64,000 nt of DNA from Pleurotus djamor. Taxonomy: Eukaryota > Basidiomycota > Agaricomycetes > Agaricales > Pleurotaceae. The notes below the pieces were generated by a model. The model did not search any database, was not told the origin of the DNA, and saw nothing but the letters and a program-made list of their open reading frames with translations. Shown here piece by piece: positions 1 to 11,645 of this stretch. How positions within the stretch are numbered: the first letter of the stretch is position 1; each line of letters starts with the position of its first letter. Position numbers and translations under genes: made by a program. Location of the stretch: NCBI GenBank assembly GCA_029747585.1, contig JAPEVF010000036.1, forward strand, positions 1 to 64,000, read 5' to 3'.

Positions 1-119
1 AATCCCATCGAGTACGATACTTTGACTGTAAGTAACCAATCATTATTGTGAGACTGCGCTCGCGTACTATTTCGTTACTAATTGAATCCGCTCCCTTAAA
101 GTAACTTTCCATGCGCGCA

Positions 120-1310
120 GTGAGAAGGGATGATTAGAACGATGGATAGACGGGCAAACGGGAGATGACCCACCTTTGACGCGACAAATGATGGAAAGTT
201 CTAAAAGCCTCAGCGGTTTGAGATAATCGCCTAGTGTATGCAAAGTGTCCTCAAGAGAGTCGCAGAGGAGAATAAGGCTAAGCTCGGGCATGGGGGAGGG
301 AGACGCTCAAAAAGTATGTGGAGTTGATCTCAGGAAAGATTGCCCATTTAATCCTAATCGCGACTAGGTAATAGATGAGATAGGTTGATGTATGATTTCA
401 GATTGGGCAACAAAGATGGAACTTGGTATTGGATCCAAAACGCGTAAGTGGGTGATCATAGGCGTGATTTCAAGGAATTGCATGGACGGCGCGATGGCGG
501 CGAGGTAGATTTCATTATGATCGTCTGGGAACTATTCCAGGGGGCATCAGCAACCTGGACTTGCGAAAGCTGAGTGGACATCGCGGAGGGACTGGAATCG
601 AATGGAGAATGACGCGTAAAGAAGGCAGCCACCTCAGATGTCCATTTGACCTTAATCGAGTTCAGCCTACTTGCAATCGCCAAGAAGATGGGCGAGGGAT
701 TGAAGGCAATCATGCGATCTAACAGTGGTTCTTTGAAGGACAGGACAGCAAAACGAACCGCTCATTGTCGAGGAGCAGGATGACCAAGAGAAGGCGATGA
801 CCTATGCGAAGATGTCGAAGGAGAGGCGGCGCGAACACGGGAAGGTGCACAGATTCGTTAATGGAAGATTGCGAAAAGTGAAGCGAGACGAGATGCTTGA
901 ATCTTGCGACGGAGTGACCCATGAACGTTGAACGTTGAACAGGGGTTCCAGAGGATAAGCGAGCTCGACAGCGACTTGATGATTGTCTTCCGAACGCTGA
1001 TCGCGGAAGTGTGGATCATTGTGCAGGGAAACAGTTCGTGAGCCAAGCTGAGCTAGGGTCAAGAAGCGAGGCAGCGAGAACCACGAGGACAGAAGATCAC
1101 GGTTGTGAATCTCGAGGGCATGCCATACTCGAAGATTTTGGGCCGATTTCTGAGGGTGCGTACACTTGACATGCTCATGTAGGATCCGTATTCCAGAAAA
1201 ATAGAGTACAGAAGCCAGCATTTTTGCATTGCGTGGAGCACATCAGACGAGGAATCGACGTTCGTCAGAGCACTTTCCCCCAGTTCTGACGGCAGTGATG
1301 CTCCTACCAT
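120..1310 (-). pseudogene. Decayed F-box protein gene (left copy)
   Basis: This is a degraded copy of the intact F-box gene at 46920-48451. The start context (ATG at 1310) and the F-box stretch are recognisable, but the conserved LPLELWESVL of the intact copy reads LPSELGESAL here, losing the tryptophan. About 5 extra bases near 1210, after the codons for CWLL, break the frame. Another short insertion, made of repeats of GTTCAAC, lies near 930, and further frame changes occur towards the 3' end. Conserved peptides such as HALEIHNRDLL and NDPHFRDQRSEDNHQVAVE survive in shifted frames, so decay is fairly recent. The second exon of the intact copy is not recognisable beyond about position 120. 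Confidence 0.8.
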
Positions 1311-1708
1311 ATTCAAGCCTCCTTCCAGGGTCTGCTCAAGCAGAGGCAGTTGTAGAACATGGCATCGTATCCCCCTAAAATGTGGTATTTGTCGTCCACA
1401 AGGGGGGAAATCGGTTAATTTGGAACGGCCCTCGCATTCAGGATGCATCGTTGCACAAATCCCTTCCAGTAGCCGGGCGACCCAAAAAGTGCCCGAAGCA
1501 ATCGCAAAGATGACCGAGACGTGGACACAAATTGCAGGGATCGAGAGTCCGGTCCTTCAATCTTCTGGCTTTGAAATTTTGACCTCAGTTGAAAGATGTT
1601 TTGCACCGTCGAGAACGTAAAGGCAGAGTCAACACAAACTGCTTCCAGCGTTCACGCGTTTCGTCCACGTGGTGAGAGGTAGTGGGCGCTTGCGTCCTCG
1701 AAGTCCCC

Positions 1709-3078
1709 ATGAATTCTCTTTCTTCTCATTTCTTGCAACCATGTCGATGGAAACCCTTGCTTCGCTCGTGGCCAAGAGGTGACTAGAAAAGCAACGGTCG
1801 GACGCGTCAAACTCATCAACGTCTGTTGTAGGCTTATCGTCGACTTCAATCCATCCGGTCGACCTCGCGTATGATCTGCACGCTCCCATTCACGGCGACA
1901 AGCCCATTGGGAAACCTTTGGTCATCCTGCACGGCCTTCTGTACGATGAGTCTCTGCATAAACACGCAAAACATTTAGGAAATTGACATCCCTACCAGCG
2001 GATCAAAAAGAAACTGGAAGTCGTTGGCCAAAGCCTTTAGTACAGAACTCCATCGACCCGTCTATACGCTCGTATGATCTTTGACTTGACGCATTCTGCT
2101 GAAGTTCTTACCGCGCCCAGGACCTGCGGAACCATGGCTCATCACCTCATGTCTCTGGCATGACCTACTCACACATGGCCGCGGACGTTCTGCATTTCTG
2201 CCAAAAGCACGGCTTACAGAACATATCTCTCATCGGTCATTCCATGTTAGGCCGTTTCACTTGCCTTCACCAAACTCTGCTCAAAGACATATCTATTCCA
2301 GGGGAGGCAAGGTATCTATGACGGTGGCATTAGATCCTCAACTCCCTCCATCTCTGCTGTCCAACCTCATTGTTGTCGACATAGCTCCTTCCATTGGATC
2401 TCTGTCTTCGGAGTTCATGGGATATCTGAAGGCCATGCAAGCGATCGAGCACCAAGGCATCAAATCGCGAAAGGACGCGGATCTGTTTCTCCACAAATGG
2501 GNAAAATGTGTGTGTCGCTGGGCTTTCTGTTCAGAGGGATCCCGTTGTAACGCCATGTGCCTCACCAGGATCCATCTGTTCGCGCATTTCTCTTGACCAA
2601 CTTCGTGTCGCCCACTTCCCAAAGCCCACATGCCAAGTTCCAAGTCCCCTTGAATATCCTCGCTTCTGCGATCCCAGAGCTTGGGTCTTTCCCATATCCG
2701 CCTGGGGTGAGAACTTGGTTGGGACGAACATTGTTCATAAAGGGCGAGAAGAGCAAGTTGCGTAACGAGCTGTCATGTATTTCATCGTACAACGCTGACT
2801 CCTGTCGGCTTCTTTTCCTAACAGGTTCATTAATAGACATAATATCAATACCTTACAGCAGTACTTTCCTAACATGATCTTGGAGAAGCTGGATACTGGG
2901 CACTGGGGTGGGTCTTCCGTTCTATCGCTTGGATCGAGTTGACATACTGAGGGACTCTTCCATAGCCCACGCTGAAGAGTGAGTATCCCCTAGATGCTCG
3001 GGTGTTCGTTCCTGACCTTGATCTCATAGCCCCCACAAATTTCGGACACTAGTTTCTAATTTTATAGATAGTACATAA
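1709..3078 (+). CDS. ABHD11/Imo32-type alpha/beta hydrolase (left copy)
   Basis: Spliced, this encodes a mitochondrial-type alpha/beta hydrolase of the ABHD11/Imo32 family. The N-terminus (MNSLSSHFLQPCRWKPLLRS) is basic and hydrophobic like a mitochondrial presequence. It is followed by the oxyanion-region segment PLVILHGLLY, the nucleophile elbow GHSMGG (split by an intron), VVDIAPS with the acid-region Asp, and GHWAHAED with the catalytic His near the end. Two features differ from the right copy at 44927-46293. The second intron starts with GC instead of GT (after LYDESL), and an N at 2502 disturbs the frame at the LHKW exon end; dropping the N gives a clean GT donor in phase. Whether both copies are expressed cannot be seen. 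Family members act as mitochondrial esterases or acyltransferases; the substrate here is unknown. Confidence 0.75.
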
Positions 3079-3160
3079 CGCCTATGGCTCGTCGTGTTTT
3101 TGTAGTTGACAGTGATTTCAATCTCCGCCCATTTACATTTACTTCCTCTTACGAATCTCC

Positions 3161-4808
3161 ATGACTGACCCCCAGCCAAAAGCCCCACAAATTTGGACGC
3201 CACCACATTTTGTATTCAACCATTCGCTGGAATCTCAGACCGTTGCTCCCAACCCATACACAAAAACCAACTTTGCCAGACAAGCGAGGTGGTGCGCTGA
3301 TGGTTCTTGTTTCCTCGCCGCCTCGGAAGACCACCAGTTTCAACTCTTCTCAAAGCCTCCTTTGAGCCATGCTGAAGGGCTAATGGTCGAAAACGATGCG
3401 AATCTGGCTGAGATGCCTCAACCATCGCCTATAGTCGAATATTCCTGGTTTCCAACTGCTTCACCCATGGACCCTGCCACCTTTTGCTTTGCTGCTTCTG
3501 TGCGGGAACGCCCGGTTCAGTTATTGCACGCGTCTGACGGTCGAGTATGTACCCAATTATTTGGACATATCTGTCAAGATTTAGGCAATGTTGTATAGCT
3601 ACGGGCATCGTACCCGATCGTGGACCACCGCGAACGCTTCATTGCACCACACAGTTTGGCTTTCGCTCCTACCATGGATCGGCTGTATTGTGGTTTTGAA
3701 GATGCCATTGAGGTCTTCAATCTGGGTGCACCCGGCCATCCTGGGACGCGTCTGCATACTTCACCCTCTAAGAAGAACAAAGATGGCCTAAAGGGCGAGC
3801 CTTATCTTTCGGAATATTAGCGGTTCAGCAGGCCTGATACTTATCTAGGAATCGTATCCGCACTGGCGTTCACTCCATACTCCTCACAAGGGGGTTATTT
3901 CGCCGCTGGATCGCTTTCTCCCTCGCTTCACAATATCTGTGTTTACGACGAATCTCAAGATGATGCTCCTCTGTTCTATCTTGGGACCGGCTCGGACGCC
4001 GTTCGTGCTGGGGTGACCCAGGTTCGTCCTTGATTTCCTCCCGCCCATTTCGCTCAATGGTACTGATGATTCCCAAAGCTGGCTTTCAACAACAGCCAAC
4101 CACACCTCCTGTACGCTTCTTTTCGGCGACATCCCTCAATTTATGTCTGGGATCTTCGTGGCACGACGAGCGAGCCTGTTCAATCGTACGAATCCCCGTC
4201 GAGCGAGTCGACGCGAACAAACCAAAAGCTTAAGTTTGACGTTGACTCTTCGGGGAAATTGCTCGCAGCGGGTGGTCCAGTAAGTTACTATCACAGATAA
4301 GATTACTTATTTCCTTTGAGGCCTTACCCACTTATCGATGGCCATTGTAGGATGGCAAAGTCTCTGTGTGGGATCTCAACAGCTTGCCGGTCGAAGCGGG
4401 GGACCAGTCCAGGATAGAACCCAGCTACGTGATTGACGCACATAACGGTTGGTCTCTGTATACTTTTGAGCTTCAAGATACGAACCTTACGAGTACTATC
4501 CTTTCTAATGAAGATGCCGTCGGCTCTGTGTCATTCCATCCTCTGGAACCACTGCTTCTGACCGTGTCAGGTTCCCGCCACTTCGATTCACAGGCGGACT
4601 CCGACTCCGAATCAGAAAGCGGGTCTGATGATTCTGATGCCGTCGACAGTGAAGATAGAACCGGACCGTTTGTGCACAAGCGAGGACGCCATCTCCCTTT
4701 TACCACCGACAACTCGATCAAAATATGGAAATGTAAGTAATGGATGTCGAAACTGGCTAGCTGCTTCCGCGGAAAGAAGCAGGACTCTTAGAAGGGCGTT
4801 CTCATTAA
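3161..4808 (+). CDS. WRAP53/TCAB1-like WD40 protein (left copy)
   Basis: This is a WD40-repeat protein of the WRAP53/TCAB1 (yeast Swt21-like) family. In animals the family binds CAB-box RNAs and helps deliver telomerase RNA and scaRNAs. Visible signatures are ARQARWCADGSCFLAASEDH, VEYSWFP, SVRERPVQLLHASDGR, RERFIAPHSLAFAP, LYCGFEDAIEVF, KGIVSALAFTP after splicing, SIYVWDLRG and an acidic Ser-rich tract before NSIKIW. The intron after GLK starts with GC here and GT in the right copy. All other junctions keep the frame. The last exon differs: homology with the right copy stops at about 4785, and the predicted tail is only about nine residues (ending HSRGE-like, stop at 4806-4808) instead of about 42. 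It may be a functional variant or a 3'-truncated copy. Confidence 0.75.
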
Positions 4809-5489
4809 TGTACTGTGATGAAAGATGCACCAAGGCATCCTGCATCCACGTCCGCCCACTACCAGGGGTAGAGACGAGTTCGAGTCGATTTTCCGCTGTA
4901 TGGATGGAAGCCACATCGCTGGCTTTAGGAAGGGAAGGGGCCCGACTTGAGGTTCAGCGAACGTAGAGTTAGTATTACTGCCCTCGCAACGACGTCCGAT
5001 TTTAGTCGTAGACCAGAGTATCGACGACTCTATTATTACCTATCAGAGATGTTTCCTTGATTTCCCCTCATATTTACTTGCTCATTATCGACGAAGTTTC
5101 CAAAGGACTGTTGAATCCCTGGGCTTGCCAGCCCCAACCAAGATCAAGACGTCCAGCCACGTGGCGAGTGCCTCGGGCCTCGGGCCGTCTGAGCCCGGCG
5201 TGGCTTGTTTCACTGTTCTCTTGCACTGTTCAGCAAAATAATCCTTACCTTACGTTCCCATCTGAATCAACCCGCCAACCTTGCACCTCGTCTTGGTCTA
5301 GTATGCTTGCATTCGTCGCACAATTTCAAATTACTTGCACACCACCATCCAGGGTCCTTGAAGAATCCATTATCCTACTCCCAGAAGTCTTTCTGAACCT
5401 TTTGAACGCGGGGGCTTCACTGTCTACGAACACATGCGGCATATGTGAGGGAAAGGACCCAAGAGAATTGAGATCGAATATCGAATCGG
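4809..5489. other. No gene recognised
   Basis: This stretch follows the WD40 gene of the left arm. Several short open frames are present, but none resembles a protein family or joins by splice sites to the flanking genes. Similarity to the right arm was not detected by eye, so the duplication may have been rearranged or replaced here. Confidence 0.5.
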
Positions 5490-7690
5490 ACACATGAGTC
5501 TGAGCTCGTTAGTGGGAATTATACGAGTCGCTGTCCATGAGTCTACCTGTGGAACACGGAGCATTCGCGATGACTCTCCTTGTCTATCTGGTAAGTTGTC
5601 ATTTCAACATCCTGGCATTCACATTGAGTTAAACGTCCGCCAGAAAGACCATCGCCTTCCGTCACGACGTGATAGCCTACTGCTATATCTCTCGCTGTTC
5701 ACGTCCTCGTTCTGGCTGGCCTCTATAAGTTCACTTCGGAACTTCGCTTGCAACTTTTCCTCCGTAGAAACATCCCAACCATGCATCTCTAGCCCCAGGG
5801 TGCACCTCACAAACGGGATTTTCTCCTTTTCAGGGAGCCACACAGCACCCTTCTATCGTGCCACTTGGTACACCATAGATTCTTCTCGATCTAAGATGGA
5901 TGGGTAGGTGCTCTGCTCATGAGTAGGGTCGCACAGCTTCCCGACAACGAGCAAATGGGTCGAGCCCGCTTTATTTTCAACGCTCCAGGAGGCTGGAGCA
6001 GTTCATGTGCCTTTTTCAGTCACTTTCTCATCTTCCTCTTCTGACGGATGTTTCAGTTATTTCAGACTGTCATCCCACTTTCAGCATGCTCATCATCTGT
6101 ATCGGCTGGGATGCGAGGATAGTTTTCGCGTGGCGTCCGTGCGTGTGTTGGAGGTGAAGAGGATGCGTGGGTCGCTACCCTGACTATCGCCGCTTCGCTG
6201 TTCCAATAGAAACACCATACATAGCGCTGCTACCTCAAGTCCCTGGAAGTTGGTCGATTGTGAGCCATTTGAATACACGCATGTGAGTGATTCGGAGTTG
6301 GGGTGGACAGAATACCAATTCATTCTTAGCCCTTCCCATCCTCCGATATAGGCAATACTCTTTCTGGCAATTCACAAACGATATCGCACTACGTTTTCCC
6401 ATCGATGTACTTCCTTTGGCTCGCATCCTCGCCGTTTTGCCTCCATTTGCATTTCATCATTGTAAAATAGCCTTGCCGCCGGCTTTGCACCTTCTATGAT
6501 CAACGTTTGCGCGTGGTTGTACGTTTGAGGATGGTAAGTTTATTCATTTTGTTATGTTTTGACGTTCTCATGAGTGAACTATATATCCCCCAGACACTCA
6601 GGCTCAGTTCAAGGCTCACATTCTGGTCTGTCAAATGAGGCACCATGCCCTTCCTCCACGCTGGTCTGTTCCTAGAAAATACATGGTGAGTCCCCCGGGG
6701 AAAGATTAAGTTCGAACGATCTCTATCTCTCAAATGACCCACGTTATCGTTGCAGATCAACAGCATCTCACCATTCGCGTGCGCGAGTCCTGAGTTATGT
6801 GAACATATCAATACACAATATACCACTGAGAAGCAGCCTCCAGTTTCCAGTCTCTCCATGCGCGAAAGCATCAGGCTCCCGACAAGAAGTTTGATGGTTT
6901 CCTTTAGGACGGCGGAAACCCCCTTCACCCCTCACTGTCTATTGGCCTACGTGCGCTTTTTGGATTCTGTTGGACTTCTCGGTGTGTAGAGTTTCGATCT
7001 CTATCCCGTCGTCTTGCATCCGTGTCATGAAGTTTGTAACTCTTGAATATCATTACGTGGCCTTTACTCTGGCGCCACATTTCTCTACCTTCGCCGGGGT
7101 GCAAACATGAGACTGACACTTCTGACAGGTCCTTGCCTAGCGTCATCAAATTCTTTCAATCGAAGTTCTGACTATTCTCCATACCCAAATGATAAATGAC
7201 TGATCATCAGACTTGTGGGTTATTCATGGGCCCTCATCTAACTATTTCAGCGGACTCACCCATTTTCTAGCGCCTTCGGGCGTCCTCGATGGTAATGCTG
7301 CTCTATATACTGGTGTTGGACGGCGTTTTTGCCTGGAGCGAGCCATTCCTTCTATGGTCTTGCGCCACTGAGAAGCCCGTGTCTGTTTGTCTCGTCTTTC
7401 AACTCCTCGTCGTATCGAGCGATTTGGTGGCTGATTGGTGGCGACATGTCATGTGGTACGCCATGTCTCCTTGATCTTCTTCGCGTCTTCATTGCATCCT
7501 CTCCCAGATCATCATGCCCTCGATGTTTATGCTATCGATTAATGGATAGCAGCAGTCCATCGTGGAATGATATGGCTCGTAAAGAACCCTTCGGCCCCGT
7601 AGACAAACCTTCGCTGCTTCCCCTCCTGGCAGTGTACATCCCCTACATGGAAGTTATACCACCCGTTGTGATGCGTCATGTCACATTTCC
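5490..7690 (+). pseudogene. Decayed polytopic membrane protein gene, possibly wax-synthase-like
   Basis: Segments match the minus-strand gene at about 40980-42462. The clearest match is 6050-6170, where the peptide around HPTFSMLIICIGW parallels HPVFSMIIILIGW in the right copy. The next is 6300-6600, including the bases CTTGCCGCCGGCTTTG and a shared intron start. Past the end of the right copy, this copy also carries a peptide reading SGLTHFLAPSGVLDG and an upstream RHHALPPRW. These weakly recall the FWxxRWH and SG(L/V)xH elements of fungal wax-synthase-domain membrane acyltransferases. No set of splice sites gave one uninterrupted frame, and stops and frame changes are frequent. The family assignment is a weak inference; homology between the two arms is firm. 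Confidence 0.4.
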
Positions 7691-7858
7691 TCGCTAGAAT
7701 GCAGGATGCTCCAAGCATCTAGACCTCTCAATAGGGCCGGGAAGTATCGATCTCTTCTGGATTTTAGGCTATATTGAAGTGGTTCAAGCGGTATGTGGAG
7801 TTGGTCCAGCGTATATAAGACTGCTTATGGAATTCCAGGTGCGCAAAGAATTCATAGG

Positions 7859-9902
7859 ATGGAAACATCGCATATAGACCTCAACCTTGATGCCAAACTC
7901 GGGGCCATGTTTTTGGGTAACGTTGTGGCTGCAATGTGAGTCTATACTTTACCTTTCCTTGTTGAAACTCTCCCTTAAACTTCAGCGGTAGCTTGTATGG
8001 TGTTACGAGTGTCCAGACCTTCATCTATTTCAAGGGTAGTGCTCAAGACCTGCGTTCATTGAAAGTCATCGTGAGTTTGAAGATAGGCCAATGTGCTTGC
8101 TCCGCACTACCAACCGATCGCCACCTTCGTATAGGTTCTTATCCTATGGTACATCCTATTGCACTACTCCCAAGCCCGTTGTTACTCACCGAACCCATTA
8201 GGCTCCTTGACTCCCTCCATATTATCCTCGTCACACATACAGTTTACTTTTACACTGTCTCAAATTACGCCGATCCTTTGTCTTTGAATACCCCCATATG
8301 GTGAGCGAACGGTTTCCAATCCTGTCTCATCCGACTGTTGAATTATTCCAAGGAGTAACGTTGTGCGTCCTTTCCTGGTCCTTAAGCTTGATCGTTCAAG
8401 CTCTCCGCTTTGACAGTCACAAGTGTATACCACTGTACGCTTCAATCCTCCCTTAAGACGACATCTCGTACTGATCATGTGGTCAGTGCATCAGCGACTT
8501 GATCGTTCGTGGGTTAGTTCTTCCATTGGTGTGAGATACCCTCCACCTTGACCGCGATCTTTCCTAAAGGCTTTTTTCCTCGACGCGTCTGGTTGCGTTC
8601 GTCAATCCATCGGTTTAACATTGATCATATTGATTGACCCTGCTCTGTAGTCAGCGGTAAAAAGCACTATCTTGTTGCTCTCATCGTGGGCTTTCGGTTA
8701 CCCAACTAAACGATTGGTCTTACTTAAGTTTCTTCCAGGCCTGTTTCGCCATTGGAACCGCAGGTGCGCTGTTTAAACTACCATCCGCATCCCTGGGAAT
8801 GACGTCTGACGACACTGTGTAGTCACTGGATTTGGTATGTCTTCGTCACCCTGTAACAGTACTCTGGTTCTATGATGCTGCAATATTAGCATTCGTTTCA
8901 CGAGGGTCGGTATAATTCCCGATTTTTCCTCTTGTAGTGGCTGATGTTCTTCCGTAGGTTTGAATTCAAGTCGATGACTGCGCTTGTGCACGTTTCGGTG
9001 CGACGGTCTCGGTGTATCCTATTACGACTTGCTCACCTGCACCCCGAGTAGTTTTGGTTGTATATCGCCTTATCCTTTGGCGCAATTGCCGATGTCATCA
9101 TCACCGTGTCCCTTGTGACATTTCTCCTTCAATCTCGCACTGGGTTTAAGAGGTGAATTCGTTATTCTGCACGACTGGATTCTTCTCCTAAAGGGCTCAG
9201 GACGGACTCCCTGGTCAACATATTAATGGTGTTTACAATCAACACCGGTGAGTGCTTCTGAGTTCATTGTATCACATTTGTATGCACAACAACATGCCCA
9301 ATTTTCGCTGTTTCAGGCCTACTTACATCGCAAGTAACTCTATTTCAGTCATGTCTCTCTGAACTGACTGGCGGCATGTTTTAGGATGTGTACGATGTTG
9401 TGTCTCATCACCGTAGGTCCTTGCGAATACCGCTCTGCAATCATTTACTCACATTCGTTTAGTATGCCATTTGGCCCACCGAATACATCTTCATGGGCAT
9501 ACACTTCTGCTTGTCGGCAAGTCAGTTTACCGTGACACTTCCTCATCGTTTGTGCCCCATCCATTGACCCGCTTCTCCCCATTCACAGTGTATCTCAATT
9601 CGCTCTTGGCGACGTTGAATGCTCGGACATCGCTCCGTGAATGGCCCCACGGAGTCTCCACTATACCTTTGGAGTTCGATGGCCGAGGTAACCACTCTGA
9701 ATCGACGAAGCAGGTCGCTGCTGGAGTTCAGCCATCGCAGCCTGCCCTTTCAGTGAGAGTGTCTTCAGTCGCCGATCAGCCCGCAGATCCGTTGACACTT
9801 CAGTCGACGTTCTTCTCCAGACAGTCATCATTTCCGTCAATCAGCACATCGAAACAATCAGTCATATTGAGCCGCCTCGCGCAGTTTAGTCACACCCATT
9901 GA
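7859..9902 (+). CDS. DUF6534-type seven-helix membrane protein
   Basis: This is a multi-exon gene for a fungal integral membrane protein of the DUF6534 type, a family expanded in Agaricomycetes without known function. Exon 1 begins METSHIDLNLDAKLGAMFLG. The next exons give YGVTSVQTFIYF, VLILWLLDSLHIILVTHTVY with TVSNYADPL, and QCISDLIVRG. The C-terminal half reads TINTGLLTSMCTMLCLIT, YAIWPTEYIFMGIHFCLS and LNSLLATLNARTSL, the hallmark end of the family, followed by a soluble tail rich in Ser and Gln. Splicing needs a 14-base microexon (8135-8148) and a GC-AG intron starting at 9330. The stretch 8300-9200 could not be fully resolved into exons, so a break there cannot be excluded. Not found in the right arm of the duplication. 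Confidence 0.7.
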
Positions 9903-11545
9903 ATGTGTACCAGATGGACTGAATTTGAGCGATGCAACGTCGACTAGTTCCGCCTGATAACCGGCATCCTATCATTTTTCGAAGCGTGTGTATGTCACCG
10001 GCGAATTGTGGACACACTGAGCAGCTTCTTCAACCCCGCAGATACGTACGTTCAAGATTGGATGCTTATTGAGGTTTTTTGACTCGCCGCACGATGGGAA
10101 AACGATGAGTCCAACAGAATATATGTATCAGCCACATTGCGATCGAGACGGTCTCTTCTCCATGAATGTGACCGACCGATTGGTGACAATAAAAGCAAAA
10201 TTGGCGACGTACAGTCAACGCGCGGCAGGAAGGAAGCGAGGAGCGGAAATTACGTTTACACGGAGACCTTTCGTAACCCTGGGTGCTTGAAAAATTATCT
10301 CTTTATCCCTCCGAGTCCATGACCCGACGCGTCCACAAAATCAATGCCCTTGTCTTTGCAACCGCGTCGTTTCCACCCAAATGAATGGCAGATCAAAGGC
10401 CTTGAAATGAGAGACAGTGGCATATCCTGTTGCTGTCTTGTATCACGCAGTGACCAACTTGTCGAAGCCTGTCACCTCTAAGAATGGCTTCATATCGTCA
10501 TTCCTTGGAGATTTACCTTCAGTTTCACAAGCCTCTTGGGCTTCCTTTCTCCCTCCCGCATAGATTCGGACTGTGTGCGATGGGGTCGGGGCGAAGGCGT
10601 CACGGTAGGCTTCAGCGTTGTCAAACTAGCAGTTCCTCTTTGCATCCTTCTACCAAAGCCACATATTGAAATTTTTCTTTTACCCGTTAGCCCGGATTGA
10701 ACATGTTCGTCATAGCCCAATGGTCATGTATGTGCATCGCAGATGCCAGCACCAGAAGGTGAATATGCGAGGACATGAGACTACATGAGAAGAAGCAGTG
10801 ACAGCGGGCACCGGATACAATATACTGTTTGTTAGGCTTCGTCGGTGCCTCCAGGGTGCCTCTCTTGCAATCTCATTGCACGACGGTGCGGCCGAACAGT
10901 TGCATTTCAAGGATATTCATGTACTCGCAATTATCACTGTCCACCGAGCCCAAGCAGCTGGGGTATGATGAACTACGTGGCTGTCGGCTCATGGAGGTGT
11001 TTCGTACCAGGATATGCTCCCCGTAAGTCGTTCTTCGTAAGATTTGTGTCTCCCTTTGACCATCCACCGTCGGCACCTTCAGGGTCAAAAGCGGTCTCTT
11101 CAGATCCCAGATGTGCTCCGTCAAGTGCTCTGCAAATGTGACTTTGATTGATCGTGAAACAGATCACTTTGTACGCAAACGTAACGCCGACACCCCCATG
11201 ACGACGCGCCAACGACGCGTTCGACCACCTTCGTGGAGTGACTTGGACTGGATTTGAGGTGTTTTCATAGCCCACGCTGACTCGGAGTATCNTTCAACGC
11301 GCTGCAAGCCCAATGCAATGGCGAGGAAAGCGCCTTATGAAGCTGTCAGTTGAGTAACTTCTCGGAATTAGCTTTTGTAATTCTGATAAGGGTCCGATTT
11401 TAAGCACGAATCTTCCGCCAGATCTGCATGGCGCAACGCAATCGACGAGGGCTCGTGTATCGCAGGGTCGGGCTCCCAAGTTTTTTCGTCGGTTCTGCTC
11501 GCTCTTTTGTCACTCGTTCCGGGTCCCCGGCGAGGTCTGCGCGGA
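9903..11545. other. No gene recognised
   Basis: Only short open frames without family resemblance are seen between the DUF6534 gene and the terpene synthase. A short stretch at 11260-11290 resembles the last intron and exon junction of the ABHD11-like gene (shared CATAGCCCACGCTGA), perhaps a remnant of another copy or chance. The part nearest the terpene synthase presumably holds its promoter. Confidence 0.5.
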
Positions 11546-11552
11546 TATATAA
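11546..11552 (+). promoter_or_regulatory. TATA box of the terpene synthase gene
   Basis: TATATAA lies about 94 bases upstream of the ATG at 11646. It is followed by a CT-rich tract running up to the start codon (CTCCTACTCTAACTTACCCC), the usual layout of a regulated basidiomycete promoter. Confidence 0.55.
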
Positions 11553-11645
11553 TAGCTCTCAAATGTCGTTGGAATCCCCAATCTGGAGCTTCCTCTTGTA
11601 TTCATTAATCCTCTCCTACTCTAACTTACCCCCTCCTCCTCCATA

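Larger units (their letters stand above)
120..6650. repeat. Left arm of inverted segmental duplication
   Basis: This block matches, in reverse orientation, the sequence from about 40980 to 48165. Gene order here is F-box (minus), ABHD11-like (plus), WRAP53-like (plus), membrane protein (plus). The right arm has the mirror order and opposite strands. Coding exons match almost residue for residue, and introns and the divergent promoter also align but are more diverged. Similarity fades near 120, inside the second-exon junction of the F-box gene. It becomes patchy beyond about 4790 and is last seen near 6650, just after a shared intron. Boundaries were judged by eye and may be off by a few hundred bases. 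Confidence 0.85.
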
